Source of the DNA: Saccharospirillum alexandrii_A
GTDB lineage: Bacteria > Pseudomonadota > Gammaproteobacteria > Pseudomonadales > Natronospirillaceae
DNA length: 64,000 nucleotides
Reading direction: 5' to 3'
Assembly: GCF_043641555.1 (NCBI RefSeq)
Contig: NZ_JBHZRJ010000001.1
Span: forward strand, 1,280,620-1,344,619
Part shown: piece after piece, positions 35,182 to 43,468 of the stretch
How positions within the stretch are numbered: position 1 is the first letter of the stretch
Layout: every line of letters begins with the position of its first letter
Notes under the pieces: generated by a model
What the model was told of the DNA's origin: nothing
Seen by the model: only the letters and a program-made list of their open reading frames with translations
The model's database searches: none
Program-made: the position numbers and the translations under genes

Positions 35182-35378
35182 CGTGGTTTACTCTTTCCTG
35201 ATTAGCCTTTCTTACAGTGTTTAGACCTTCCCCCAGTGGGAAAGTCAAGTGATCCAATACGGCAAGCTATCTCGAACCCTGTGTGACCGGAGTGAGTGTT
35301 GGTTGATTATCGTACAGGTCACTCTATACTCACGCGGCTTGTAAATTCATTAACGGCATTAAAACGACGGAAACAATT

Positions 35379-36161
35379 ATGTGGAATCCAGGGATTTGGG
35401 TCGCGACTTTACTGCTATTGGTTATGCCGGTAGCTCTGGTTTGGGCGGAAGCGCCCGGGCAACTGGAATCGGTCGATTCAGACTTGCCAGACATGGCAAG
35501 TATTGATGACGTTGCGACCAAAAAACAGGTGTTTTTTGATTTTTTGAACCCCATCATTCAGCGCGTCAACCAGCGCATTGTGGCGGAACGAATCTGGTTG
35601 TTGCAGATGCAGACTGATCTGGATCAGGGCAAAACGGCCGCACCCTGGCAGACATCCTATCTGGCCCAGTTGGGGCGTGACTACGAGGTAGAGGAAACGC
35701 CCGGCAGTGATGCCTACTTCGAACTGATGCTCAACCGCGTCGATGTTATTCCGGCCTCACTGGTACTGGCTCAGGCAGCCAATGAAAGCGCCTGGGGCAC
35801 GAGCCGGTTTGCCGTTGAGGGCAATAATCTGTTCGGGCAGTGGTGCTTCGCCGAAGGCTGTGGCCTTGTGCCGGCGGGTCGACCGGAAGGTGAGCGCTAT
35901 GAAGTGAAGCTGTTCGCAGACGTAGCCGAATCGGTCGCATCCTATTTTCAGAACGTGAATACCCACCCGCCTTATCGTGATATGCGCAATATTCGCTCTG
36001 AGCTGCGCTATCTCGGTGAACCAGCCTCCTCCCTGATGCTGGTCTGGGGACTTGAGGGCTATTCCATTCGTGGTGAAGCGTACATTCGCGAGCTGACGGA
36101 AATGATCACCCACAACGAGCTGATCGAATACGACCAACGCCCCTTTTACGCGGCTAATTAG
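35379..36161 (+). CDS. Bax-like glucosaminidase domain protein
   Basis: Secreted or periplasmic protein of 260 residues with a signal peptide (residues 1-22, WVATLLLLVMPVALVWA). The C-terminal two-thirds match the Bax/FlgJ-type N-acetylglucosaminidase fold: PASLVLAQAANESAWGTSRFA with the presumed catalytic glutamate, GNNLFGQWCF, and YFQNVNTHPPYRDMR. It probably cleaves peptidoglycan glycan chains, but E. coli Bax itself is poorly characterised. It precedes riboflavin synthase with a strong hairpin in the 71-base gap. Confidence 0.88.
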   Translation: MWNPGIWVATLLLLVMPVALVWAEAPGQLESVDSDLPDMASIDDVATKKQVFFDFLNPIIQRVNQRIVAERIWLLQMQTDLDQGKTAAPWQTSYLAQLGRDYEVEETPGSDAYFELMLNRVDVIPASLVLAQAANESAWGTSRFAVEGNNLFGQWCFAEGCGLVPAGRPEGERYEVKLFADVAESVASYFQNVNTHPPYRDMRNIRSELRYLGEPASSLMLVWGLEGYSIRGEAYIRELTEMITHNELIEYDQRPFYAAN

Positions 36162-36180
36162 CCCGCTCTCCCTTGCCTTT

Positions 36181-36221
36181 GGGGTACGAAAGCCTTAAAA
36201 CAGGCCACTGTTTCGTACCCC
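36181..36221 (+). promoter_or_regulatory. Strong hairpin in the leader of riboflavin synthase
   Basis: Perfect 11-base outer stem GGGGTACGAAA (36181-36191) / TTTCGTACCCC (36211-36221), with a second inner stem GCCT/AGGC. The 3' strand ends next to the CGAGGA ribosome-binding site, 11 bases before the start codon. It does not match the FMN riboswitch as far as I can judge. It could be a bax terminator, an attenuator, or a protein-binding site. Confidence 0.6.
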
Positions 36222-36232
36222 CGAGGAATCTC

Positions 36233-36844
36233 ATGTTTTCAGGAATAGTGCAAAACCGGGCGCCGGTTACCATTGAAGCTCGTTTGCCCCAGTTATGGAC
36301 CCTGTCGGTACCGCTGACGGCCAAGCAAACCGAAGGTCTGGTCATTGGCGCCAGTATTGCACTGAACGGTGCCTGTCTGACAGTTACCCGGCAACAGGGT
36401 GAGCGCGCCTATTTTGATGTGATGATGGAAACACTGAGGGTCACCAACCTGGCAGACCTGAGTGATGGCGATCTGGTTAATGTTGAGCGGGCGGCGCGCT
36501 TTGGCGATGACATCGGTGGCCATGTCATGTCGGGACACGTGCACCACACGGTTCCGATTCTGGATATTGAACGCCCCGAGAATAACTGCATCCTCTGGTT
36601 CGGCATTGACGACGAACAACGGCGCTACCTCTTCCCCAAGGGTTATGTGGGTTTGAACGGCTGCAGTCTGACCATCGGCGAAGTCCGCGACGACCGGTTT
36701 AATGTGTTTCTGATTCCCGAGACGCTGGCGGTGACTACCTTTGGCGACGCCGGAGTCGGCGACCGGGTCAATGTGGAGTTCGACGCCCACACCCAGGCCA
36801 TTGTCGACACCCTGGGCCGGATGAAAGCGGCGGGGCAGCTGTGA
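36233..36844 (+). CDS. ribE: Riboflavin synthase alpha subunit
   Basis: Dismutates two 6,7-dimethyl-8-ribityllumazine molecules into riboflavin. Two lumazine-binding repeats are seen: MFSGIVQNRAPV with LNGACLTVT and ETLRVTNL in the first, and GGHVMSGHVH with GLNGCSLTIGEV and IPETLAVTTFGD in the second. The 203-residue product most resembles E. coli RibC. The ATG at 36233 gives the conserved MFSGI start. It lies outside the usual rib operon and overlaps the next gene by four bases. The FS in place of the common FT at the N-terminus is a minor change. Confidence 0.94.
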   Translation: MFSGIVQNRAPVTIEARLPQLWTLSVPLTAKQTEGLVIGASIALNGACLTVTRQQGERAYFDVMMETLRVTNLADLSDGDLVNVERAARFGDDIGGHVMSGHVHHTVPILDIERPENNCILWFGIDDEQRRYLFPKGYVGLNGCSLTIGEVRDDRFNVFLIPETLAVTTFGDAGVGDRVNVEFDAHTQAIVDTLGRMKAAGQL

Positions 36845-37347
36845 TTCACGAGCCGATAACCGGCCAGGGCTGTACCTGGCAATGCCTGACGTTTGAGCAG
36901 TTAGATACGCGCACCCTGTATGATGTGCTGGCATTGCGTGCAGCCGTTTTTGTGGTGGAGCAGAATTGCCCGTATCAGGATGCCGACGGTCTGGATGACC
37001 TGGCCTGGCACCTGCTCGGCTACCGGGCCGGTCAATTGGTGGCCGTTGCCCGGTTGCTGCCACCCGGTGTTGCCGGCGACTGGCCAGCGATTGGCCGGGT
37101 AGTTACCCGTGCCAATGCCCGCGGTCAGGGGCTGGGCCGGGAGCTGATGCGCGAAGCCGTCACTGCCATGACCAGACTGTTTCCCGGTTCTGGCCTGGCT
37201 CTGGGTGCTCAGGCGCACCTTGTTCCGTTCTATCAATCCTTTGGCTTCGAGCCGGTTGGGGATCGGTACCTCGAAGATGACATCGAGCATCAATGGATGC
37301 AGCGTCCGCCTAGCCAGTGCCCCTCAGACGCTGGCGCTCACGGTTGA
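36841..37347 (+). CDS. ElaA-like GNAT acetyltransferase
   Basis: A 168-residue GNAT-fold protein. The N-terminal TLYDVLALRAAVFVVEQNCPYQDADG block is characteristic of ElaA; the acetyl-CoA loop is RGQGLGRELM (Q/RxxGxG/A). The substrate is unknown. It starts at GTG overlapping the ribE stop (GTGA), so it is probably translated together with riboflavin synthase. Its 3' end overlaps the convergent GntR regulator gene by 38 bases. Confidence 0.9.
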   Translation: MIHEPITGQGCTWQCLTFEQLDTRTLYDVLALRAAVFVVEQNCPYQDADGLDDLAWHLLGYRAGQLVAVARLLPPGVAGDWPAIGRVVTRANARGQGLGRELMREAVTAMTRLFPGSGLALGAQAHLVPFYQSFGFEPVGDRYLEDDIEHQWMQRPPSQCPSDAGAHG

Positions 37348-38041
37348 GCTGGTCTGAAAATTCGCTGACATAAGCCAGGTGTTCTTCAATGGCCGTCTGC
37401 GCAGCTTCAGGTTTTCGCTGGTAGATTGCCTCAAACAGGCGGGCATGCTGCCCCATCAGGCGTGCCCGGATATCAGGGTGACTGCTGAGCCCGCCTATGT
37501 TGGTGATGACGTTATTCTTGAGCAAGCCAAAGAGACCCTGCAGAGTCTGAAGAAAAACGCGGTTGTGGCTGGCAGCGGCAATGGCCAGATGAAACCGGGC
37601 ATCGGCCTGGGCTTCGGCGTCGAGATCCCGCTGCTGGTGTGCTTTGCGCAAATGCTGGTAGGCCAGGTCCAGGCGTTGCAGGTCGTCGACGGTGGCGCGC
37701 TCGGCTGCCAGCGCCGCGCACCGCGCCTCAATGGTGATGCGGTATTCCAGTAATTCGGCGTTCAGCCGCACCGGATCCTGACGTTGGCCGAGCAGGGATG
37801 ACAGAGGCGAACCGGCCGGTTCAGCGTAGTTCTGGCATACATAGGTGCCGCCTCCCTGGCGACTTTCGATGATGCCCAGCCCCTTGAGCTGCTGCAGCGC
37901 TTCACGCACCAGTGGCCGGCTGGTTTCAAAGCGCAGGGCCAGCTGGCGTTCCGAGGGCAGCTTGTCTCCCGGTTTCAGGTCGCCGTCCAGCAGTTGCTGG
38001 TTCAGCAACTGGCAGAGCCTGTCTATCCTGCGTATTGTCAT
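37310..38041 (-). CDS. GntR-family regulator, FadR/LldR/PdhR subgroup
   Basis: DNA-binding repressor of 243 residues: an N-terminal winged helix-turn-helix (GDKLPSERQLALRFETSRPLVREALQQL, the GntR signature) and a C-terminal FCD ligand-binding domain with the metal/carboxylate-type residues typical of lactate or pyruvate sensors. Divergent from a D-lactate dehydrogenase, it is probably a lactate-responsive regulator (LldR-like; inference). The ATG at 38041 is preferred; a GTG at 38053 is possible. A palindromic operator overlaps this start region. Confidence 0.88.
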   Translation of the reverse strand: MTIRRIDRLCQLLNQQLLDGDLKPGDKLPSERQLALRFETSRPLVREALQQLKGLGIIESRQGGGTYVCQNYAEPAGSPLSSLLGQRQDPVRLNAELLEYRITIEARCAALAAERATVDDLQRLDLAYQHLRKAHQQRDLDAEAQADARFHLAIAAASHNRVFLQTLQGLFGLLKNNVITNIGGLSSHPDIRARLMGQHARLFEAIYQRKPEAAQTAIEEHLAYVSEFSDQLNRERQRLRGTG

Positions 38042-38053
38042 TGGTCTGACCAC
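38041..38053. promoter_or_regulatory. Candidate LldR/PdhR-type operator
   Basis: TTGGTCTGACCAC is a near-perfect palindrome of the TGGT-N3-ACCA form bound by PdhR/LldR/FadR-group regulators. It overlaps the regulator's start codon, which would fit autoregulation. A related half-matching sequence, TTAGGTGACCAAC (38170-38182), lies near the divergent dehydrogenase start and could be a second site. Confidence 0.65.
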
Positions 38054-38225
38054 TTTTAAAAAGGCGGGTTGTCGATGCTCCCCAGTTTACGGCTTTTTGT
38101 GGCGTACCGGCGCACTTTTAAGGAATTGGATGTCTGCAGGGGGAGGTTTTTTGTTGACGGAGATGGCACCTTAGGTGACCAACGAGCTCTCCCTGATAAT
38201 AACAAACGCCAGAACAGGACCGGTT

Positions 38226-41039
38226 ATGACGATTGATCGTTTTATTCGCGCATTGAAACACCGCTTGCCCGAGTCGCGTCTGACCACCGACCCGATGCGC
38301 TGTTTTGCCCTGGGTACCGATGCCAGTTTTTATCGTCTGACTCCCAAACTGATTGTGACCGTGGAAAACGAGGCAGAACTGAGCTTTCTGCTGGTGCAGG
38401 CCCAGCTGTGCCAGGTGCCTGTGACGTTCCGGGCGGCCGGTACCAGCTTGTCCGGTCAGGCAGTAACTGATTCCGTTTTGGTGGTTCTGACCGATCAGTG
38501 GCGCGGTTGTCGCATCGACCCCTTGGGTGAGCGGGTACACCTGCAGCCCGATCTGATCGGTGCCGATGTGAATCAGCGTCTCAAGCCCTATGGCCGTAAA
38601 ATAGGACCGGACCCAGCGTCGATTGGCAGTTGCAAGATGGGCGGTATTGTTGCCAACAACGCCAGTGGCATGTGTTGCGGTACACGTCATAACAGCTACC
38701 ACACCTTGGCTGGCATGCGCATCGTGCTGGCCGATGGCAGCATCATTGATAGCCGGGATCCACTCAGCGTTGCCGAGTTTCGCTCCAGCCATGGCTGTTT
38801 TCTGGACAAACTGGCCGAACTGTCGGCCGACCTGAAAGCCAACGCCACCCTGGCAGAGCGCGTTCGTCACAAATACCGGCTGAAGAACACCACCGGTTAC
38901 GGCCTGAACGCCTTGCTCGACTTCGACGACCCAATCGACATGCTGACGCATCTGATGGTGGGCTCTGAAGGCACCCTGGGGTTTATCAGCGAAGTCAGCC
39001 TGAATACGGTACCGGACTGGCCTCACCGGGCCTCGATCATGATCGGGTTTGACGATCTGGATTTGTGTGCCCGGGCGGTTACCGCCTTGCGATCCTGCCC
39101 TGTCGATGCGGTGGAATTGCTCGACCGGCGCGCCATCGAATCGGTGGCGCACATGCCCGGTCTGCCCGAATTTGCGCGACAGTTACCACCAGAGGGGGGG
39201 ATGTTGTTGGTGGATGTCCGCGCTGAAATGGCCGACGCACTGAGCGGTCACTGCGACCAGGTAATAGCGGTACTGGAGCAATTGCCGGCAGGCTGGTGCA
39301 GTACCGGCTTTACTCGCGACAGCTTGCGCATCGCTCAATACTGGAATCTTCGTAAAGGCACCTTTCCTGCCGTGGGGGCCATGCGTGCGACCGGGACCAC
39401 GGTGATCATAGAAGATGTGGCCTTTCCCGTGGAACGCCTGGCGGAAGGCGTGGCAGCACTGCAGGCCCTGTTCGATCGTCATGGCTACACCGAGGCGATC
39501 ATTTTCGGCCACGCGCTGGAAGGCAACTTGCATTTTGTGTTTACCCAGGGGTTTGAAGCGCCCGGTGAAGTTGCCCGATACGATGCCTTTATGCAGGACA
39601 TTGCCGAAGTGGTGACCGGCTCACTGCAAGGCTCGTTGAAGGCTGAACATGGTACCGGGCGTAATATGGCACCCTTCGTCGTGAAGGAGTGGGGTGAGGA
39701 CGCCTACGGGCTGATGAAACGCATCAAGCAGGTATTTGATCCGGCCGGCATTCTCAACCCCGGGGTGATTCTCAATGACGACCCCAAAGCCCATATCCAA
39801 CACCTGAAAGCCCTGCCAGCGGCCGATCCGATCGTCGATACCTGCATCGAGTGTGGTTTCTGCGAGCCGGTGTGCCCGTCCCGGGATCTGACGCTGACGC
39901 CGCGTCAGCGCATCACCCTGTACCGGGAGTTACAGCGGCAAAGCCGCGATGAGGGCATTGATCCACAGTGGCAAAAAGCCTTCAATTATCAGGGCATCGA
40001 CACCTGTGCTGCGACGGGATTGTGCGAACTGCGCTGTCCGGTGGGTATTAACACCGGGGAGCTGGTGCTGAGTCTGCGTCAACGCAATAATCATCGTTAC
40101 AGTCGGCTGGCGCGCTTTATGGGGCGGCACTTTGCCACCCTGGCTACGCTGACGCGCGGCAGTTTGTGGGCTGCCCAGGGGTTACAACGCCTGGCCGGGG
40201 CGCAGCGGCTGGAGCGCTATTCGGCGTCAATGCGGCGACTCAGTGGCGGGCGAACACCGCTCTGGCCATCGACAACACCAGGGGCCGCCCGGCCAGTGTA
40301 TGCACCCATCCGACAGACGCGTCCCACCGATCTTGATACGGTCGTTTACTGGGCCGCGTGCGTCACCCAGGCCATGGGCCCGGCTTTGGGCGACGGGCGC
40401 CAGCCGGTACCCGCCGCTGCCCTGAGCGTTCTGCGCAAGGCCGGGCTGGCGGTGGTGGTGCCACAGCCGACCCGGGGCCTGTGCTGTGGTCAGCCGTTTC
40501 ATTCCAAAGGGCATGTCGACGTGGCCGAGCAGCAGCGCCGGGAGTTGGTTGACGAACTCTGGGAAGTTTCCAGTGGCGGTCGCTTTCCGGTGCTGGCTGA
40601 CACCAGCCCTTGCAGTTTGCGGGTGCGGGCTGATGCCCAGGCTCGTGGCATCCAGTTTTATGACAGCGTCGATTTTATTGACCGCTTCCTGCTGGACCGG
40701 CTTGTTATTCAGCCCGAGACCGGTCGCGTAGCGGTTCATACAACCTGCAGCGTGCAGAAGCAGGGCATAGAAGCCAGTTTTCAGCGGGTGTTGAACGCGG
40801 TAACGCCGCACTGGGTGCAGCCAGAGGGCATGGCCTGTTGCGGGTTTGCCGGTGACAAGGGGTTCTCGCAACCGGAACTGAATGCGTCTTCCCTGCGTCA
40901 CCTGGCTGAGTCGGTTAGTGATTGCCGCTATGGTATTTCTACCAGCCGGACCTGTGAAATCGGGCTCAGTCAGCACAGTGGGCTGACCTACTTTTCACTG
41001 TTTGAAGTGCTGGACCGGCAGTCCGACCGGACCGGTTAA
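38226..41039 (+). CDS. FAD/Fe-S D-lactate dehydrogenase, Dld-II type
   Basis: Membrane-associated flavo-iron-sulfur enzyme of 937 residues that oxidises D-lactate to pyruvate. An N-terminal PCMH FAD domain (TFRAAGTSLSGQAVTDSVLV; DPASIGSCKMGGIVANNASG), an FAD-oxidase C-terminal domain (HALEGNLHFVF, KAEHGTGRNMAPFV), two ferredoxin-like clusters (CIECGFCEPVCP; CAATGLCELRCP) and two CCG-domain motifs (CCGQPFHSKG; CCGFAGDKGF) occur in order. The ATG at 38226 has AGGA six bases upstream; the frame is open 17 codons earlier. Pseudomonas homologues have nearly the same length. No lactate permease or L-lactate dehydrogenase accompanies it. Confidence 0.93.
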   Translation: MTIDRFIRALKHRLPESRLTTDPMRCFALGTDASFYRLTPKLIVTVENEAELSFLLVQAQLCQVPVTFRAAGTSLSGQAVTDSVLVVLTDQWRGCRIDPLGERVHLQPDLIGADVNQRLKPYGRKIGPDPASIGSCKMGGIVANNASGMCCGTRHNSYHTLAGMRIVLADGSIIDSRDPLSVAEFRSSHGCFLDKLAELSADLKANATLAERVRHKYRLKNTTGYGLNALLDFDDPIDMLTHLMVGSEGTLGFISEVSLNTVPDWPHRASIMIGFDDLDLCARAVTALRSCPVDAVELLDRRAIESVAHMPGLPEFARQLPPEGGMLLVDVRAEMADALSGHCDQVIAVLEQLPAGWCSTGFTRDSLRIAQYWNLRKGTFPAVGAMRATGTTVIIEDVAFPVERLAEGVAALQALFDRHGYTEAIIFGHALEGNLHFVFTQGFEAPGEVARYDAFMQDIAEVVTGSLQGSLKAEHGTGRNMAPFVVKEWGEDAYGLMKRIKQVFDPAGILNPGVILNDDPKAHIQHLKALPAADPIVDTCIECGFCEPVCPSRDLTLTPRQRITLYRELQRQSRDEGIDPQWQKAFNYQGIDTCAATGLCELRCPVGINTGELVLSLRQRNNHRYSRLARFMGRHFATLATLTRGSLWAAQGLQRLAGAQRLERYSASMRRLSGGRTPLWPSTTPGAARPVYAPIRQTRPTDLDTVVYWAACVTQAMGPALGDGRQPVPAAALSVLRKAGLAVVVPQPTRGLCCGQPFHSKGHVDVAEQQRRELVDELWEVSSGGRFPVLADTSPCSLRVRADAQARGIQFYDSVDFIDRFLLDRLVIQPETGRVAVHTTCSVQKQGIEASFQRVLNAVTPHWVQPEGMACCGFAGDKGFSQPELNASSLRHLAESVSDCRYGISTSRTCEIGLSQHSGLTYFSLFEVLDRQSDRTG

Positions 41040-41044
41040 ACCAA

Positions 41045-41069
41045 AAAACCCCGGCAAAGCCGGGGTTTT
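41045..41069. terminator. Bidirectional terminator after the D-lactate dehydrogenase
   Basis: Perfect 11-base stem AAAACCCCGGC / GCCGGGGTTTT with an AAA loop, flanked by A and T runs, between the convergent dehydrogenase and anti-sigma genes. It can work on both strands. Confidence 0.93.
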
Positions 41070-41093
41070 CGTTGGGTGCCAGATGAAGCCAGA

Positions 41094-41738
41094 TTAGGGC
41101 TTCAGGAAAGGGTTCAGTAGCCAGCCCAGTGCACCGGTTAACTTGACCGGAGCGGCGACGACCGAGAGCATCAGGCAGTCTTCATGGGCATCGGCCCGCG
41201 GCGAGTGGGTGTCACTCGGAGTACGCGTGATAAAGTCGCCGGCACCGTAGGAGCCGAGCTGGTCCGAGAAACCGCCTTCCAGCACGACACTGATTTCTTC
41301 ACCCCGGTGGTAGTGGTTCGGTACACGGCCACCGGCTTTCATGTGGTGCAGGCCAATGATCATGCCGCTTTCGTCGGTCATCAGGTGACTGACGCGCAGG
41401 TTTTTCATCGGCTGGCGCCAGTCCAGCTCATCCAGCGAGGCGGGCAGCAGTGTGGCGAGCGCCTTGGGAAAGCGGTTGCTCATCACGGGCGCTGGCGCCG
41501 GTTCAGTAACAGGCTCCTGCTGTATGCGCTGCATCAGCTGGTCGAAAGCGGTATCAGTTACCGGTGCGGCCGCCTGTTGTTCAAACAGAACCGCAGAGGT
41601 GCTTTCCAACTCACTCAGAGCAGCACGACATTGCGTGCAGTAATGCAGGTGTACGGAGATCGCCACACTCATGCCGGTGTGGCAGGTACCGGCTGCAAAT
41701 TCCACAAGTTGATCGGGTTGCGGGTGCCACTGACTCAT
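41094..41738 (-). CDS. ChrR-like zinc/cupin anti-sigma factor
   Basis: A 214-residue anti-sigma factor. The N-terminal zinc anti-sigma motif HLHYCTQC (H-x3-C-x2-C) lies near residues 31-38. A C-terminal cupin domain has NHYHRGEEISVVLEG and GDFITRTPSDTHSP. This is the layout of Rhodobacter ChrR, which releases its sigma factor in response to singlet oxygen; that signal is assumed here from the family. It overlaps the upstream sigma factor gene by four bases, and its own 3' end faces a shared terminator. There is no membrane segment, so it acts in the cytoplasm. Confidence 0.92.
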   Translation of the reverse strand: MSQWHPQPDQLVEFAAGTCHTGMSVAISVHLHYCTQCRAALSELESTSAVLFEQQAAAPVTDTAFDQLMQRIQQEPVTEPAPAPVMSNRFPKALATLLPASLDELDWRQPMKNLRVSHLMTDESGMIIGLHHMKAGGRVPNHYHRGEEISVVLEGGFSDQLGSYGAGDFITRTPSDTHSPRADAHEDCLMLSVVAAPVKLTGALGWLLNPFLKP

Positions 41739-42313
41739 AGATCGAGTGCCTCTAACGAAAGTTTCATCTTTTTCATGGCCAGGCGAACCCGGCTCTTAAC
41801 GGTACCCAGGGGCAGCTTCATTTCGTCGGCAACCTCCTGGTGGCTTTTGTCTTCCAGGAAGACCTTGGCCATGACTTGGCGCTGGTCGACCGGAAGCTCA
41901 TAGAGACCGGCTTTTACCTTGTCCTGAATGCGCGACTGGCGGATTTCTCCAAACAGTTCGGTATCGGACTCAAGATCCCAGATCGCATCGGCAGAGACGT
42001 CGGCCCGGTATTTGTTCAGGCGTCGCAGCATGTCGATACGCTGGTTACGGGCAATGGTAAAGATCCAGGTTGACGGTGCCGCCTTGCGTCTGTCGTAGGA
42101 TGCCGACTTGCGCCAGATGGCAAGCATGACGTCCTGAACCAGCTCTTCAGGGAGATGATCGCCCTGGCTGTGCAAGCCGGAAGACAACGCGAAGGCTTTA
42201 ATCAGGGGGGCAAAATGCTTGAACAGAGCCTCAAAGGCTTTGGTGTCCTGCCGTCGGGCCACGGCCTCGAGCAGATCCGCCCACTCGTCGGCTGTTTGGC
42301 TCGTCTGTGTCAT
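41735..42313 (-). CDS. ECF RNA polymerase sigma factor (RpoE/ECF11-like)
   Basis: A 192-residue extracytoplasmic-function sigma factor: region 2 with LPEELVQDVMLAIWRKSASYDRR and WIFTIARNQRIDMLRR, and region 4 with LPVDQRQVMAKVFLEDKSHQEVADEMKLPLGTVKSRVR. Its pairing with a ChrR-like anti-sigma factor places it in the singlet-oxygen/oxidative-stress ECF group. The ATG at 42313 (MTQTSQTADEW) is chosen; the frame runs 17 codons further. A TGATCC-N18-TATCC sequence upstream is a good candidate for autoregulation. Confidence 0.92.
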   Translation of the reverse strand: MTQTSQTADEWADLLEAVARRQDTKAFEALFKHFAPLIKAFALSSGLHSQGDHLPEELVQDVMLAIWRKSASYDRRKAAPSTWIFTIARNQRIDMLRRLNKYRADVSADAIWDLESDTELFGEIRQSRIQDKVKAGLYELPVDQRQVMAKVFLEDKSHQEVADEMKLPLGTVKSRVRLAMKKMKLSLEALDL

Positions 42314-42392
42314 AGTGCGTGCTTTTTTCGATGAGAGTATCGAGATTACATTGGCCGCTGACATTTTTAAACCTGTTGATGGAGTCTCAGGC

Positions 42393-42423
42393 TAGGATAC
42401 GTCAGCGTTCGGTATCCGGATCA
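42393..42423 (-). promoter_or_regulatory. Candidate ECF-sigma autoregulated promoter
   Basis: On the minus strand, TGATCC (42418-42423) is followed after 18 bases by TATCC. The -35 box and spacing match the published Rhodobacter sphaeroides RpoE promoter form (TGATCC-N18-TAAGA); the -10 agrees only in its first two bases. It lies about 80 bases upstream of the sigma factor start. Confidence 0.45.
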
Positions 42424-42433
42424 CGCTGGATGA

Positions 42434-42958
42434 TTATTTTTCTGCCAGCGTCTCTTTAATCCAGCGCAACAACCGCTTGCTGTTCTTACCACCGCGTATT
42501 GGGGCTTCCGGGTCGTCCGGTTGCTCTTTTCGTGCCGCCCGAACCAGTGAACGGAAGGGCTGGCGGTCGGTATTCGGGTAGGTTTCGAACCAGTTGCTTT
42601 CAGCACTGTCTTCGCGAATCAGTCGTTCACGCCAGACTTCCGCCTGTTGCAGATCCCGTTTATACAACTCACTGCTGGGGTCGAGCCGGTCAACGGCCTC
42701 GCGAATGGCGTCGACGTCGTTGTCACGCATCAGCTTGCCGATCAGTTGCAGGTGCCGGCGGCGGGCTTCGCGCTGGGTGACCCGCTTGCTTTCATCGAGC
42801 GCCTGAATCAGCCGTTCGGTCAGGGGAATGGTGGCCAGTTGATCAGCACGCAGCGTAAGCAAGCGCTCACCCAGGGCCTGCCAGCGGTGCATTTCCCGTT
42901 TCATTTCGGATTTGCTGACCAGTTCGTATTCGATGTTGTCGTCTTCAGGGTGGCTCAT
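42434..42958 (-). CDS. darP: Ribosome biogenesis factor DarP (YjgA, DUF615)
   Basis: Small helical protein of 174 residues that associates with pre-50S ribosomes. The sequence KSEMKREMHRWQALGERLLTL, a QREARRRHLQLIGKLMR central helix and a C-terminal RLLRWIKETL are typical of YjgA/DUF615. The N-terminus is acidic. It lies beside the nitrogen-PTS genes; in Pseudomonas pmbA and tldD flank it, but neither is seen here. The 240-base gap up to ptsO shows nothing beyond possible promoter DNA. Confidence 0.93.
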   Translation of the reverse strand: MSHPEDDNIEYELVSKSEMKREMHRWQALGERLLTLRADQLATIPLTERLIQALDESKRVTQREARRRHLQLIGKLMRDNDVDAIREAVDRLDPSSELYKRDLQQAEVWRERLIREDSAESNWFETYPNTDRQPFRSLVRAARKEQPDDPEAPIRGGKNSKRLLRWIKETLAEK

Positions 42959-43198
42959 GAGCGCTCTACGGTGGTGACTGCCTGATCGGGTTCAAAGCAG
43001 AAAGAATGTGGCCAGGCGGAGGACGGTCAGCTACCCAGTCGATGTGATGCTTCTGACTGGTACAGCTTGGACTGACAGCGCCGGGTCGATGCTAGTGATT
43101 TTAAAAGAAAGGGCAGGGTGGCACCAGCGGCAACCGCAACTATCGGGATCTTCGTGTTGGAAAGGGCTATAACCGCACGAAAATCCTGCAATTACCGA

Positions 43199-43468
43199 CT
43201 ATTCCGGTTCGTCGAAGCGGTTCTGAACCAGGGAAAGTAGCGCCCCCCAGGCTTCGGAGGCATCGTCTCCCTCAATGCGTACATTCAATTCGGTGCCCTG
43301 ACTCGCCGCCAGCATCATGACCGACATGATGCTTTTCGCGTCAGCTTCACGGCCATCTTTAACAAGAACGATCCGGCTCTCAAACTGACCGGCGATGCCG
43401 ACCAGTTTGGCCGCCGCCCGGGCATGCAGCCCGAGCTTGTTGATGATGGTCAGTTGTTCCTGAATCAC
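43199..43468 (-). CDS. ptsO: Nitrogen-PTS phosphocarrier NPr
   Basis: HPr-like carrier of 89 residues in the PTS-Ntr chain (EI-Ntr, NPr, EIIA-Ntr). The phosphorylated histidine is His15 in NKLGLHARAAAKL; the regulatory-serine region reads SIMSVMMLAASQGTELNV. It overlaps rapZ by four bases and belongs to the rpoN-hpf-ptsN-rapZ-ptsO operon. Confidence 0.95.
   Translation of the reverse strand: MIQEQLTIINKLGLHARAAAKLVGIAGQFESRIVLVKDGREADAKSIMSVMMLAASQGTELNVRIEGDDASEAWGALLSLVQNRFDEPE

Noticed and set aside
38118..39152. 344-codon minus-strand open frame over the D-lactate dehydrogenase
   Set aside because: Mirror of a conserved FAD domain on the other strand, with no recognisable motifs or ribosome-binding site.
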